From the NCBI GenBank assembly GCA_021734255.1, contig JAIPJM010000029.1, forward strand, positions 1-33,300: a stretch of DNA of 33,300 bases, written 5' to 3'. This DNA is from Fidelibacterota bacterium (GTDB taxonomy: Bacteria; Fidelibacterota; UBA8477; JABMPR01). Made by a program: the position numbers and the translations under genes. This document shows, one piece after another, positions 8,582-16,372 of the stretch. The stretch's first letter is position 1; each line of letters opens with the position of its first letter. Below the pieces are notes generated by a model. That model worked only from the letters and a program-made list of their open reading frames with translations, was not told where the DNA came from and searched no databases.

Positions 8582-9709
8582 CTAAAGAAAGGGCTGTAAT
8601 TTTGGCACTGCCGCATGCGAGGCAGTAACTTTCTTTGGCTGTAAATTTTGGCTCTGATTAACAGGAATGGAATGGGACCAGAGTTGTCTGGATAGAGACC
8701 GCAAGGAGGAGTAGTCCCACTGGCCCCATTCTATCCAATCCACAAGCTGTGGAACGACGTCTGGAAAAATGACCTGCTCAAAGCTTTGGTTGAAATACCA
8801 TTCCCTTATTATCTCTGGGTCAATTCTGTTTGTAGTTGCGCCCAGGTTTAATTGCTCCAGCGCCAGTGAATTGCTTATTTGCTCTGGTTGACCCTTCAAG
8901 GGTTTGACCAGGATCTTCTTTTGCAGGGATAGCGCTTCACTGGGTAGCTCAAATCCTGAGTTGCAGATCACACCTTCCACACGAATAAGGTCCTTGTGAA
9001 AATTCTCTCGACTCAGGGCATTGAGTTGCACATTCTTACAGTTACCGGGTTCAGTATCACTAGTATAGACCAGGAAATTGAATTCCTCTGATGCATGAAA
9101 TACAGGCAGGAGCGTTTCAATGTTTTCGAACGGGAGGTATACTAGGATGAGCTTCTCTTCGGCGATCCCTGTCTTGATGAGCTTGGGAAGGATCGGGGGT
9201 AGAATAGGCGCTCCAAAATGGTGCCAATGCAAGCCAATACCCAGGTCCACGGGTGCGAATTTACCCATGAATGACCGTGTTATTGCATTGAATCCCTTCT
9301 TTGGGACGTCATGATCGAAGGCATACTGATGGCCAAGACCAACAGAGGGAATATTATTTTTTTTGGCTATTCGTGCTGTAAGTGGTTCGTAATCCACGAT
9401 TGCCAGATCAATATGGATAGCATCAAAATCGTTCACATCCCTCAGTAATTTTAGCGGTTTTGCCTTCATGAGCGTATCGAAATATTTTACTTTTCCATTT
9501 TCTGTACTGAAACTCAAACCATCCTTCACCTGGTAAGGATGGAAGGAATCAATATCCCAGAGTTGATCAGCTGGTCGACCGGAGAGGATGACCTGAACAT
9601 TATGTCCTCGTGATTTCAAAGCAGTAATGACTTCTTTTGACCGGGTAATGTGACCGTTCCCAGTTGCCTGAACTCCATAAAGAATATTTAAGCTATCTGG
9701 ATCATACAT
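8582..9709 (-). CDS. MJ1255/VC2487-family glycosyltransferase (MurG-like fold)
   Basis: A 375-residue GT-B type protein. It begins with the glycine-rich loop ILYGVQATGNGHITRSKEV and has a second-domain nucleotide-sugar region (VICNSGFELPSEALSLQKKILVKPLKGQPEQISNSLAL), as in MurG-like transferases. GQPEQ with the preceding acidic/Ser residues is the donor-binding part in this family. Its start overlaps the upstream phosphoesterase gene by 8 bases, so the two are co-translated. This pairing, known from other Gram-negative bacteria, hints at an envelope glycolipid role. Donor and acceptor are unknown. The extreme C-terminus is encoded by a local DNA duplication (8592-8610 and 8637-8656) and may be dispensable. 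Confidence 0.82.
   Translation of the reverse strand: MYDPDSLNILYGVQATGNGHITRSKEVITALKSRGHNVQVILSGRPADQLWDIDSFHPYQVKDGLSFSTENGKVKYFDTLMKAKPLKLLRDVNDFDAIHIDLAIVDYEPLTARIAKKNNIPSVGLGHQYAFDHDVPKKGFNAITRSFMGKFAPVDLGIGLHWHHFGAPILPPILPKLIKTGIAEEKLILVYLPFENIETLLPVFHASEEFNFLVYTSDTEPGNCKNVQLNALSRENFHKDLIRVEGVICNSGFELPSEALSLQKKILVKPLKGQPEQISNSLALEQLNLGATTNRIDPEIIREWYFNQSFEQVIFPDVVPQLVDWIEWGQWDYSSLRSLSRQLWSHSIPVNQSQNLQPKKVTASHAAVPKLQPFL
8592..8656. repeat. Direct repeat with internal inverted repeat at the 3' end of the glycosyltransferase gene
   Basis: GGCTGTAA(A)TTTTGGC(A/T)CTG occurs at 8592-8610 and again at 8637-8656, with one mismatch and one indel. Inverted arms AAAGAAAG and CTTTCTTT plus an inner ACTGCC/GGCAGT stem lie at or between the copies. 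The segment encodes the last residues of the glycosyltransferase, so the tail looks like a small tandem duplication. It could also act as a processing or termination hairpin between the converging phoU and glycosyltransferase transcripts, though no T-run follows. Confidence 0.5.
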
Positions 9710-10499
9710 GTGTCTTGGCTTTCTTTTGCTTTTTCTTTGCTTTTTTTTGCTTCGGCCTTGGGTGGGGAGCTGTGCTTAGCCAGTCAATGATCCTGAACTC
9801 ACCATTCATATCTTCAGCCAGTGCAGTACACGAATCCACCCAGTCACCACAATTCATATAAATGATGCCATTGATCTGTTTGATCTCAGCATGGTGAATA
9901 TGCCCACAGATCACACCATCAAATCCTTCGAGGCGGGCAGCCTGAATCAGTGCATCCTCAAATTTCCCGATAATCTTCGTGATGCCCTTGGTACGGTTCT
10001 TTACGTAGCCGGCCAGCGACCAGTAGTCCTTACCTAACAAATTACGAAGACCCTGATTCAAGCGGCTGATCAACTGGATCAGGTGAAAGGCCCGATCACC
10101 GAGATGTGCCAGCCAGCGATAAGAATCCTGCATGAATACGTCATAGGCATCTCCATGCACCACGAGCAGGCGTTTACCCTGCTGTGTGATGTATTCGATC
10201 TTTTCCTTGATCTGAATCTTGCCAAAATTCAGATTGATGTACTGTCTGAACATTTCATCATGATTGCCCGGGATATAAATGATCCGAACACCCTTCTCAC
10301 TCATTTTGATCAGTTTTTGTATGAACTGTGAATGTCCAGGAGACCACAACCAGGAACTTTTGAGACTCCAGACGTCAATGATGTCACCAACTAGAATGAT
10401 CTGCTGGGGTTTGACAGTACTTAGGAAATCAAGAAGTTGATCTGTTTTGCTGAAACTTGTTCCCAAATGGATATCAGAGAGCCAGAGTGATCGCAGCAT
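9702..10499 (-). CDS. LpxH-like calcineurin-type metallophosphoesterase
   Basis: A 265-residue metallophosphoesterase of the YbbF/LpxH branch (UDP-2,3-diacylglucosamine hydrolase-like). The metal-binding motifs are complete: DIH at 9-11, GDIIDVW at 39-45, GNHDE at 78-82, HGD at 115-117 and GHIHH at 199-203. I start it at the ATG at 10499, preceded by AAGGGG and AAGGA. An ATG at 10556 would add 19 Lys/Ser-rich residues without a ribosome site. The C-terminus is an odd Lys-rich tail (KQKKAKKKQKKAK). The gene overlaps the glycosyltransferase by 8 bases. Whether it cleaves a lipid A precursor or another nucleotide-lipid is not shown. The extra helices and tail make it an LpxH relative, not certain LpxH. 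Confidence 0.85.
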   Translation of the reverse strand: MLRSLWLSDIHLGTSFSKTDQLLDFLSTVKPQQIILVGDIIDVWSLKSSWLWSPGHSQFIQKLIKMSEKGVRIIYIPGNHDEMFRQYINLNFGKIQIKEKIEYITQQGKRLLVVHGDAYDVFMQDSYRWLAHLGDRAFHLIQLISRLNQGLRNLLGKDYWSLAGYVKNRTKGITKIIGKFEDALIQAARLEGFDGVICGHIHHAEIKQINGIIYMNCGDWVDSCTALAEDMNGEFRIIDWLSTAPHPRPKQKKAKKKQKKAKTHV

Positions 10500-10620
10500 T
10501 TCCTTGGACCCCTTGGATCCTTTGCGTTTTGAGCTCGGATGATTTTGTTTAAGCATGGGAGAGAATAAGTGAGCTGTGTTAGCATTTGATCAAATCGCTA
10601 TGAGTATTTCTTTATGATTC

Positions 10621-10642
10621 CATTTGAAATTCATTTGAATCC
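10621..10642. promoter_or_regulatory. 11-bp-spaced direct repeat CATTTGAA in the pckA/phosphoesterase intergenic region
   Basis: CATTTGAA occurs at 10621 and 10632, exactly 11 bases apart, between divergent transcripts. OmpR/PhoB-family regulators bind such one-turn repeats. Only two units are clear, and the core differs from the CTAACA boxes near 3400-3500. Confidence 0.25.
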
Positions 10643-10711
10643 GTCAGGTTTAACCTTTTACAGAGGAGGGTGTCTTAGCATTCTGGATATAAAAATAAAA
10701 AGGAACCTGAA

Positions 10712-10849
10712 ATGAAAGCTCAATACGCCAGCATCCTTACAAGCACAATGATCATAATGAGCATTGTCTCATGCAGTGCAACCCAATACCTAAGTCAAAC
10801 TGCCAAGACTGCCTTTGCCATCGATGCTGAGCGCAATGAATGGGAATAG
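10712..10849 (+). CDS. Small predicted lipoprotein (45 aa)
   Basis: A short gene (45 residues) with AAGGA 7 bases before the ATG. The translation starts MKAQYASILTSTMIIMSIVSCS, a lipoprotein signal peptide with lipobox IVSC (Cys21). Only about 24 residues remain after the Cys (...TAFAIDAERNEWE). It lies 110 bases upstream of pckA in the same orientation. It may be a genuine entericidin-like small lipoprotein, or the 5' end of a longer gene. A different reading frame stays open right after its stop to 10950 (including MIALNSQFANSNLG), which would fit a frameshift. I do not recognise the family. Confidence 0.5.
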   Translation: MKAQYASILTSTMIIMSIVSCSATQYLSQTAKTAFAIDAERNEWE

Positions 10850-10894
10850 CCCTCTTCATGATCGCCTTAAACAGCCAGTTTGCGAATTCAAATC

Positions 10895-10923
10895 TTGGCA
10901 TCGAGTCAAATTCTAATTATTCT
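10895..10923 (+). promoter_or_regulatory. Candidate sigma70 promoter for pckA
   Basis: TTGGCA at 10895-10900 and TATTCT at 10918-10923 are separated by 17 bases and would start transcription about 30 bases before the pckA ATG. The -35 matches consensus at 5 of 6 positions and the -10 at 4 of 6. Confidence 0.35.
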
Positions 10924-10959
10924 CCACGCATCAAGAAAATCAATAGTTAAGGATTTATA

Positions 10960-12603
10960 ATGAAACGTAAGATGCGCGAAGAATTGAATAGATCTCAATA
11001 TGCCGGTAGCCTGGGAAGTAACTATGGACTGGATAATCATGGCCTGCTTCACTTAAAAAATATCTACTGGAATTTGTCAACCTCAGAATTGTATGAAGAG
11101 ATCCTGGATCGTGAAGAGGGAAAGATCGCTCATGGTGGACCACTGCTCGTTTACACAGGTAAACATACTGCCAGAGCTGCTCAGGATAAATATGTGGTCA
11201 AAGAATCGACTACCCAGGATGATATCTGGTGGGGCAAGCATAATACACCCTATAAAAAGAAGAAATTTGCTAACCTCTCTGCTCGTTTGAAGGGCTATTT
11301 GCAGGGGAAGGATGTTTTTGTCCAGGATGTTTACGTTGGTGCGGATAAAACCTATGGAATGCCCATTCGTATCATCACGCAAAAAGCCTGGCACAGTCTA
11401 TTTGCACGCAACATGTTCATTGTTGAGCGGGATGACGAAAAGTTAACTGATTTCGTGCCCGAATTTACACTGATCTCAGCACCAGATTTCAAAGCAGACC
11501 CAAAGTATGATGACCTGAATAGTGAAACTTTCATCATGCTTAATTTCGAAGAACGTTTAGCGATCATTGGTGGATCTCTTTATGGTGGCGAGATAAAAAA
11601 ATCATTCTTTACCATTATGAATTATCTCTTGCCGAAACAGGATGTCCTATCCATGCACAGCTCTGCCAATGTTGGTGAGAGGGGTGATGTGGCTATTTTC
11701 TTCGGTTTATCAGGTACCGGAAAGACAACCTTGTCTGCTGATGTGAGCCGGGGCCTGATCGGTGACGACGAGCATGGTTGGAGTAATGATGGTGTGTTTA
11801 ATTTTGAGGGTGGGTGTTATGCCAAGGTTATTAATCTGAGTGCCGAGGCTGAACCTCAAATTTACGCTTGTACGAAAATGTTTGGCACCATCCTGGAGAA
11901 CGTTGTGTTTGAGCCACGGTTCAGACACCTGGATCTGGATGATGATATGTACACCGAGAATACACGGGCTTCTTATCCCTTAAATTTTATTGATAATGCG
12001 GTCCCCACTGCCAGTGGCGGCCATCCTGAAAATATCTTCATGCTGACCTGCGATGTTTCCGGTGTCCTGCCGCCGATTTCAAGGCTGAGTGCTGATCAGG
12101 CGATGTATCACTTTATTTCCGGCTACACGTCCAAGGTGGGTGGTACTGAGATTGGATTAGGAAATGAACCAGTGAGTACCTTCAGTGCCTGTTTTGGAGC
12201 GCCGTTTATGGTCCATCATCCCTATGTGTATGCGCAATTACTCAAAGAGAGGATGATCAAGCACAATGTAAAGTGCTGGCTGATTAACACAGGTTGGACA
12301 GGCGGCCCTTATGGTGTAGGGGAGCGAGTTAAGATCAAATACACCCGCGCCATGTTGAATGCAGCCCTGGAAGGAAAATTGGACAAGGCTGAATTCAAAA
12401 CTGATGAGATCTTTGGATTTGAAGTGCCGCAAAGTTGTCCAGACGTCCCTGCGGATATTCTAAATCCACGTGATACCTGGGCAGATAAAACAGATTATGA
12501 CCAGCGTTATAATAAACTGGCCCAGAGCTTTATTGAAAACTTTAAGAGTTTTGAAGATGGCGTGACACCTGAGGTGATCGAAGCGGGACCCAAACCCAAA
12601 TAA
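10960..12603 (+). CDS. pckA: Phosphoenolpyruvate carboxykinase (ATP)
   Basis: Converts oxaloacetate and ATP to PEP, ADP and CO2, the entry step of gluconeogenesis; in some fermenters it runs toward oxaloacetate. The 547-residue length fits the ATP-dependent family. The kinase P-loop is GLSGTGKTTL at 249-258. It is preceded by the metal/substrate segment GGEIKKSFFTIMNYLLP (209-225) and followed by GLIGDDEHGW (265-274). The Arg of the N-terminal substrate loop is present (TGKHTARAAQDKYVV), although this loop differs from the enteric TGRSPKDK form. AAGGA lies 6 bases before the ATG. A strong terminator follows at once, so the gene is probably monocistronic or follows the small lipoprotein. Confidence 0.97.
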   Translation: MKRKMREELNRSQYAGSLGSNYGLDNHGLLHLKNIYWNLSTSELYEEILDREEGKIAHGGPLLVYTGKHTARAAQDKYVVKESTTQDDIWWGKHNTPYKKKKFANLSARLKGYLQGKDVFVQDVYVGADKTYGMPIRIITQKAWHSLFARNMFIVERDDEKLTDFVPEFTLISAPDFKADPKYDDLNSETFIMLNFEERLAIIGGSLYGGEIKKSFFTIMNYLLPKQDVLSMHSSANVGERGDVAIFFGLSGTGKTTLSADVSRGLIGDDEHGWSNDGVFNFEGGCYAKVINLSAEAEPQIYACTKMFGTILENVVFEPRFRHLDLDDDMYTENTRASYPLNFIDNAVPTASGGHPENIFMLTCDVSGVLPPISRLSADQAMYHFISGYTSKVGGTEIGLGNEPVSTFSACFGAPFMVHHPYVYAQLLKERMIKHNVKCWLINTGWTGGPYGVGERVKIKYTRAMLNAALEGKLDKAEFKTDEIFGFEVPQSCPDVPADILNPRDTWADKTDYDQRYNKLAQSFIENFKSFEDGVTPEVIEAGPKPK

Positions 12604-12616
12604 AATGAATAATCGA

Positions 12617-12640
12617 AACCCCGGGATGCCCGGGGTTTTT
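12617..12640 (+). terminator. Rho-independent terminator of pckA
   Basis: A 9-bp stem, AACCCCGGG (12617-12625) and CCCGGGGTT (12629-12637), with a 3-base ATG loop, runs into TTTTT. It begins 13 bases after the pckA stop. It also separates pckA from the convergent lipoprotein gene. Confidence 0.92.
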
Positions 12641-13197
12641 TATTTCAGCCAGGCGTTCCTGAGCATGAGTTTCACGACCTCGATAGCATCCTGTGGGTGG
12701 GTGGGATTGATTGCTTTGTATTCTTCCCAGTGAGAATTGGTGAGGCGCAGGTCAACAAATTCTCCTCCATTGGTGAGTAGATAACAGTGAATGCCGCCAA
12801 CCCTGGTTTTATCCCGATTCCCCAACACTTCTACCAGGAAGACATAATCAGTTTGAATGTCCATGGTCTGAACACTGGAGGCGAACCCATGCGCACTTTC
12901 CCTCAGCATCTTGGCCTGATTCCTGTGCCACTGGACAGGAAAATCAACAGGTATCTCCGAGACCACACCATTGGCGATCTCCGCATGCCTGAAAAAATCA
13001 AGAACACTCTGGGCTAGATCAACGCTATACTCAGCGTCAGAACCAGCAACTATCCTCACTGGAAACACAGTTATGGAGACGGGTGTCTGGCGATTCTCAA
13101 ATGCTTCCTGGGCGACTGTAGACATCTCCAGACCCCCACAGCTTGCTAGTAGAAATACTCCGGCTAGAAGAATAACTGGAATAGTAATTTTTCTCAT
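12640..13197 (-). CDS. Predicted lipoprotein of unknown function (185 aa)
   Basis: A 185-residue lipoprotein. The signal peptide is MRKITIPVILLAGVFLLASC with lipobox LASC and a GG after the Cys. I use the ATG at 13197, with AGGAG 7 bases upstream. A TTG at 13203 would sit only 1-2 bases from that site. The mature domain is mixed alpha/beta with VSITVFPVRIVAGSDAEYSVDLAQSVLDFFRHAEIA, then YVFLVEVLGN and a C-terminal helix DAIEVVKLMLRNAWLK. That layout resembles lipoproteins which bind or respond to envelope components, but I cannot assign a family. It converges on pckA. A decayed gene tail lies just upstream. Confidence 0.82.
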   Translation of the reverse strand: MRKITIPVILLAGVFLLASCGGLEMSTVAQEAFENRQTPVSITVFPVRIVAGSDAEYSVDLAQSVLDFFRHAEIANGVVSEIPVDFPVQWHRNQAKMLRESAHGFASSVQTMDIQTDYVFLVEVLGNRDKTRVGGIHCYLLTNGGEFVDLRLTNSHWEEYKAINPTHPQDAIEVVKLMLRNAWLK

Positions 13198-13228
13198 TTT
13201 CAATCTCCTCAGCTTATTTGGATTGGTC

Positions 13229-13347
13229 TCATTGAGCCTTCATACTGATATCATCGATCCAAAACGTACCGGGACTCAGAACATTGACTTCGAGTTGAAT
13301 TTTTTCCAGCTAGTGATCAGCTCATCTGATTGCAAGAGGGTGGTCAT
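13229..13347 (-). pseudogene. Decayed 3' end of a secreted-protein gene (frameshifted remnant)
   Basis: Between the lipoprotein and the membrane protein lies an out-of-frame coding tail. From an ATG at 13347 (overlapping the membrane gene's stop as ATGA) one frame reads MTTLLQSDELITSWKK. A run of six A's (13300-13305) follows. In the next frame the text continues IQLEVNVLSPGTFWIDDISM and stops at 13229. The GTFWIDDIS ending is typical of the last strand of carbohydrate-binding-like jelly-roll domains in secreted proteins. One extra A would join the two parts. I read it as a leftover 3' end cut off by whatever brought in the regulator/membrane pair. A sequencing error could also explain the shift. 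Confidence 0.5.
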
Positions 13348-14051
13348 AGATCCTGCTTTTCTGATTGCCCCACTAACAATAGAGATACACCTGCCACCAC
13401 TAGGGGACAGATGAACATGATGAATACCAGGACCTTTTGAAGAATAAGTTCCGGATCGTCCGTAATGATGCGAAATAAAAAGAAGCAGGTGATCCCAGCT
13501 ATGATAATCAGAGCGCCTGCAGTTCTTGGCCAGTGTTTGCTTGCATAGGCCAATATGAAAAAGGGTAGCACCAGGAGGCTTTCCATGAGGAAGGTAAGCG
13601 GTTCTTTGATGTGGCTCAAGATGATGAATACCCACCAGAAGGAACCAAATATTACCAAGATCCGAAAGACGGCTTTTTGGACACCCCAGAACTTATGGAT
13701 CACAGAAAAAATAGAGACAAGCCATATGGTAGCCAGGATGATCGCCAGTGCCAGAGACTCGTGTTCCAGATCGACTGACCCCGCCTTAAGTATCGAGATA
13801 AGAATAACTGCAACGATTCCTGCAAAGAGAGAAGCATAGTAACCTGCTCGATAGGTTGCCATGCGGGCAAATTCATCCTGATCCTTCAGCACACCAAACT
13901 CACGGAGGATCCCGGGACCAAATGCGCCCAATCCTGCCAGAAGCATGAATCCCATGTCCACAGTGACTGACAGAAGAATGCCAACGAATACTGTGAGACC
14001 AGCATAAAATCCGACAGAGCTCCATCCTTGTCTGATAAGATTGAATTTCAT
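13344..14051 (-). CDS. Multi-pass membrane protein paired with HTH regulator
   Basis: A 235-residue integral membrane protein with about seven hydrophobic segments, for example VGFYAGLTVFVGILLSV, ASLFAGIVAVILISIL, LALAIILATIWLVSIF and VLVFIMFICPLVVAGVSLLL. The short loops carry charged residues (LREFGVLKDQDEFARMATYR). It starts 4 bases inside the end of the upstream Cro/CI-type regulator (ATGA overlap), an arrangement common for small YozG-like regulators and membrane partners of unknown function. No transport or enzyme motif is visible. A smaller pair of the same kind sits at 25350-25933. Confidence 0.85.
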   Translation of the reverse strand: MKFNLIRQGWSSVGFYAGLTVFVGILLSVTVDMGFMLLAGLGAFGPGILREFGVLKDQDEFARMATYRAGYYASLFAGIVAVILISILKAGSVDLEHESLALAIILATIWLVSIFSVIHKFWGVQKAVFRILVIFGSFWWVFIILSHIKEPLTFLMESLLVLPFFILAYASKHWPRTAGALIIIAGITCFFLFRIITDDPELILQKVLVFIMFICPLVVAGVSLLLVGQSEKQDL

Positions 14052-14269
14052 ATCTCCTCCTCCAGGTAGAAGAGGTCTTCTACCTTTACCTTAAAGAATT
14101 TGGCCATGCGCAGGGCCAGAGCGACCGATGGGTTATACTGCCCCTTCTCAAGAGTGACGATTGTCTGCCGGCTTACACCAACCGCCTCTGCCAGTTCCTG
14201 CTGGGTCATTTCTCCATTCAGGAATCTGTATTTTCTAAGTGCGTTGCGGATGTTCTCAGATTCTTTCAC
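14048..14269 (-). CDS. Cro/CI-type (XRE) transcriptional regulator, 73 aa
   Basis: A minimal helix-turn-helix protein of 73 residues. Helices 2-3 are MTQQELAEAVGVSRQTIVTL followed by EKGQYNPSVALALRMAKFF and the C-terminal VKVEDLFYLEEE, as in YozG-like regulators. The start is a GTG at 14269 with no ribosome site. The predicted -10 element ends 6 bases before it, implying a leaderless mRNA. A 14-bp perfect palindrome in the promoter spacer is the likely self-operator. The stop overlaps the membrane protein gene, so the two are co-expressed. It probably represses itself and its partner. Confidence 0.93.
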   Translation of the reverse strand: MKESENIRNALRKYRFLNGEMTQQELAEAVGVSRQTIVTLEKGQYNPSVALALRMAKFFKVKVEDLFYLEEEI

Positions 14270-14275
14270 TTGGAC

Positions 14276-14304
14276 AATATAAAGTAAACTTTACAAAATG
14301 ACAA
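14276..14304 (-). promoter_or_regulatory. Promoter with palindromic operator of the 73-aa regulator
   Basis: On the minus strand TTGTCA (14304-14299), 17 bases, then TATATT (14281-14276). Six bases after the -10 comes the GTG start. Inside the spacer and touching the -10 lies TAAAGTTTACTTTA (14293-14280), a palindrome with 6-bp arms and a 2-base centre. A repressor bound there would block RNA polymerase. Confidence 0.6.
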
Positions 14305-14467
14305 AAAAACTAGTCATGCTTTATTATCATTTTCTTGTCGCGATCCATGCCTGGCTGGATTCTGGTCAATTAAATGGTCAAGTTTTTTAATATTATTTGC
14401 GAATAGCTGTCAGAGGCACTTTATTTGCAATAGTCTTTTCTGGGGAATTGATGCCGCAGGAGGTGAA

Positions 14468-16372
14468 ATGATTGAGATGGAAAAGTATCAACAAGCGTTA
14501 AGGCAATTGAGGGACGAATATCCATCAAAATTTGTTGATACGAAAGAAGCCTTCAAGTCTATTCACCGGGGAGACCGGATTTTTGTCCATACTGGCTGCG
14601 GTGAACCCCAATTCCTCCTTAGATCTCTGGTTGATTATGTTGAATCCCAACCAAAAGCCATTTTTGATGCTGAAGTATTACAGGTCTGGTCATTGGGCGT
14701 CGCTCCTTATACCCAGGAGAAATACAAACATAATTTCCGGCATAATTCGTTCTTCATCGGAAATAGTACACGTACCGCAGTCAATGCCGGTTTGGCGGAT
14801 TATACACCGATTTTTCTTTCAGAGATCCCCAAGCTTTTTGAGCGGGGGCACGTCCCGGTTGATGTAGCCCTGATCCAGGTTTCCTGCCCGGATCCCCATG
14901 GGTATATGAGTCTCGGTATCAGTGTTGATATTGTGAAAGCAGCAGCTGAGAAAGCCCAAACGATCATTGCTCAGGTCAATCCTCGCATGCCCAGGATCCA
15001 TGGTGATGGATTCATACACATCAAAGAAGTGGATTACATCGTTCGACATGAAGAAGAATTATTGACTTATGCTGATGAACTTGACGATGAAGTAGCAGAC
15101 CAGATCGGCAAATACGTATCCACGCTCATTGAAGACGGGAATACGATCCAGGTAGGTTACGGCAGTTTACCCAATGCCATCCTCAGCAATCTCAAGCATA
15201 AGAAACACCTGGGGATCCATACAGAATTATTGGGCGATGGTCTTGTTGAGCTGATGAAAGCCGGAGTAATCGACAACTCGAAGAAGACCATTAATCGTGG
15301 GAAAACAATCGCAACCTTCAGTATGGGATCTGCGGAGACTTATGATTATCTCCACGATAATCCCTCCATTGAGTTTAAGACCGTGGATTACACCAATGAT
15401 CCGCGTATAATTTCTCAGCATGAGACGATGACAGCCATTAATTCAGCCCTGGAGATCGACCTGACAGGCCAGGCAACGGCTGAATCGCTGGGAAAAGTCT
15501 TCTACAGTGGGATCGGTGGCCAGGCGGACTTCATGCGGGGAGCGATCCTGGCGAATAGCGGAAAAACTATCCTTACCCTACCATCAACCGCTGATCATGG
15601 AGAGGTATCCAGGATCTCAGTCGCCCTTAAATCGGGAGCCGGGGTTACCCTGAACCGGGGTGATATCCATTATGTGGTTACGGAGTATGGTATTGCCTAT
15701 CTGCACGGAAAAAACGTTCGTGAACGAGCCTTGGAACTGATCGCCATTGCCCACCCCAAATTCAGAAGTGGGTTGATCAGGAAAGCCAAAAAAAGAAATT
15801 TAATATATCAGGATCAGGCGTTTATTCCGGGTAAAGCAGGCGAGTATCCTCAAAAACACGAGACATTCAGGACCACATCGGGTGGCATGGAAATATTTGT
15901 AAGGCCTGTAAAGATCACAGATGAACCAATTCTAAAAGAATTCTTTTATTCGCTTTCAGATAAGAGTCTGCAGACACGATTTATCTCTGAGCGGAAGGAT
16001 ATGCCCCATGAACGCTTACAGGATTTTACCGTTATTGATTATAACAATGAATTGATATTGTTGGCTTTCGACCAAACGGATAATAAGACCACACTTGTTG
16101 GCGTTGGACAGTACGCTATCATTGGTGAATCTCATACTGCCGATGTAGCCTTTGTAGTGAGAGATGACTACCAGGAAAAGGGGATTGGTCGCGAGATGCT
16201 GCGGTATCTCACACTCCTGGCAAAAAAGCAAGGACTGTTGGGATTCCGTGCTGATGTGCTGATCAGTAACATGCGGATGATGAAACTCTTCGAAAGCATG
16301 GGGTTTGATATACAAAAACACATAGAAGATGGAATGTATGAAATGAAAATGACGTTTCTGGAGAGTAAATGA
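14468..16372 (+). CDS. Acetyl-CoA hydrolase/CoA-transferase family protein fused to a GNAT acetyltransferase domain
   Basis: A two-domain 634-residue enzyme. Residues about 10-440 form a Cat1/4-hydroxybutyrate-type CoA-transferase: GIHTELLGDGLVELMKAGVI at 249-268 with the likely catalytic Glu253, VFYSGIGGQADFMRGA at 344-359, and TEYGIAYLHGKNVRERA at 405-421. Residues about 475-634 are a GNAT N-acetyltransferase with the acetyl-CoA loop RDDYQEKGIGREML near 565-578. A strong AGGAGG precedes the ATG. The stop overlaps the next gene by ATGA. A weak promoter, TTGCGA-17-TTTATT, lies at 14397-14425. The enzyme likely moves CoA between acetate and another acyl group. The GNAT part may acetylate a lysine in this protein or its neighbours. 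Confidence 0.92.
   Translation: MIEMEKYQQALRQLRDEYPSKFVDTKEAFKSIHRGDRIFVHTGCGEPQFLLRSLVDYVESQPKAIFDAEVLQVWSLGVAPYTQEKYKHNFRHNSFFIGNSTRTAVNAGLADYTPIFLSEIPKLFERGHVPVDVALIQVSCPDPHGYMSLGISVDIVKAAAEKAQTIIAQVNPRMPRIHGDGFIHIKEVDYIVRHEEELLTYADELDDEVADQIGKYVSTLIEDGNTIQVGYGSLPNAILSNLKHKKHLGIHTELLGDGLVELMKAGVIDNSKKTINRGKTIATFSMGSAETYDYLHDNPSIEFKTVDYTNDPRIISQHETMTAINSALEIDLTGQATAESLGKVFYSGIGGQADFMRGAILANSGKTILTLPSTADHGEVSRISVALKSGAGVTLNRGDIHYVVTEYGIAYLHGKNVRERALELIAIAHPKFRSGLIRKAKKRNLIYQDQAFIPGKAGEYPQKHETFRTTSGGMEIFVRPVKITDEPILKEFFYSLSDKSLQTRFISERKDMPHERLQDFTVIDYNNELILLAFDQTDNKTTLVGVGQYAIIGESHTADVAFVVRDDYQEKGIGREMLRYLTLLAKKQGLLGFRADVLISNMRMMKLFESMGFDIQKHIEDGMYEMKMTFLESK

Noticed and set aside
10858-10950. 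Separate 30-codon gene MIALNSQFANSNLG...
   Set aside because: No ribosome site and no recognisable features. Kept only as part of the possible frameshift with the small lipoprotein.
12971-13414. Plus-strand open frame of 147 codons
   Set aside because: It runs antisense across the lipoprotein start, the decayed tail and the membrane gene, which all have better evidence.
13276-13635. Minus-strand open frame of 119 codons
   Set aside because: Most of it overlaps the membrane protein in another frame with unlikely composition. Only its last 24 codons are used, as part of the decayed tail.
14298-14390. Plus-strand frame MTKKLVMLYYHFLVAIHAWL of 30 codons
   Set aside because: It overlaps the minus-strand promoter, has no ribosome site and matches nothing I know.
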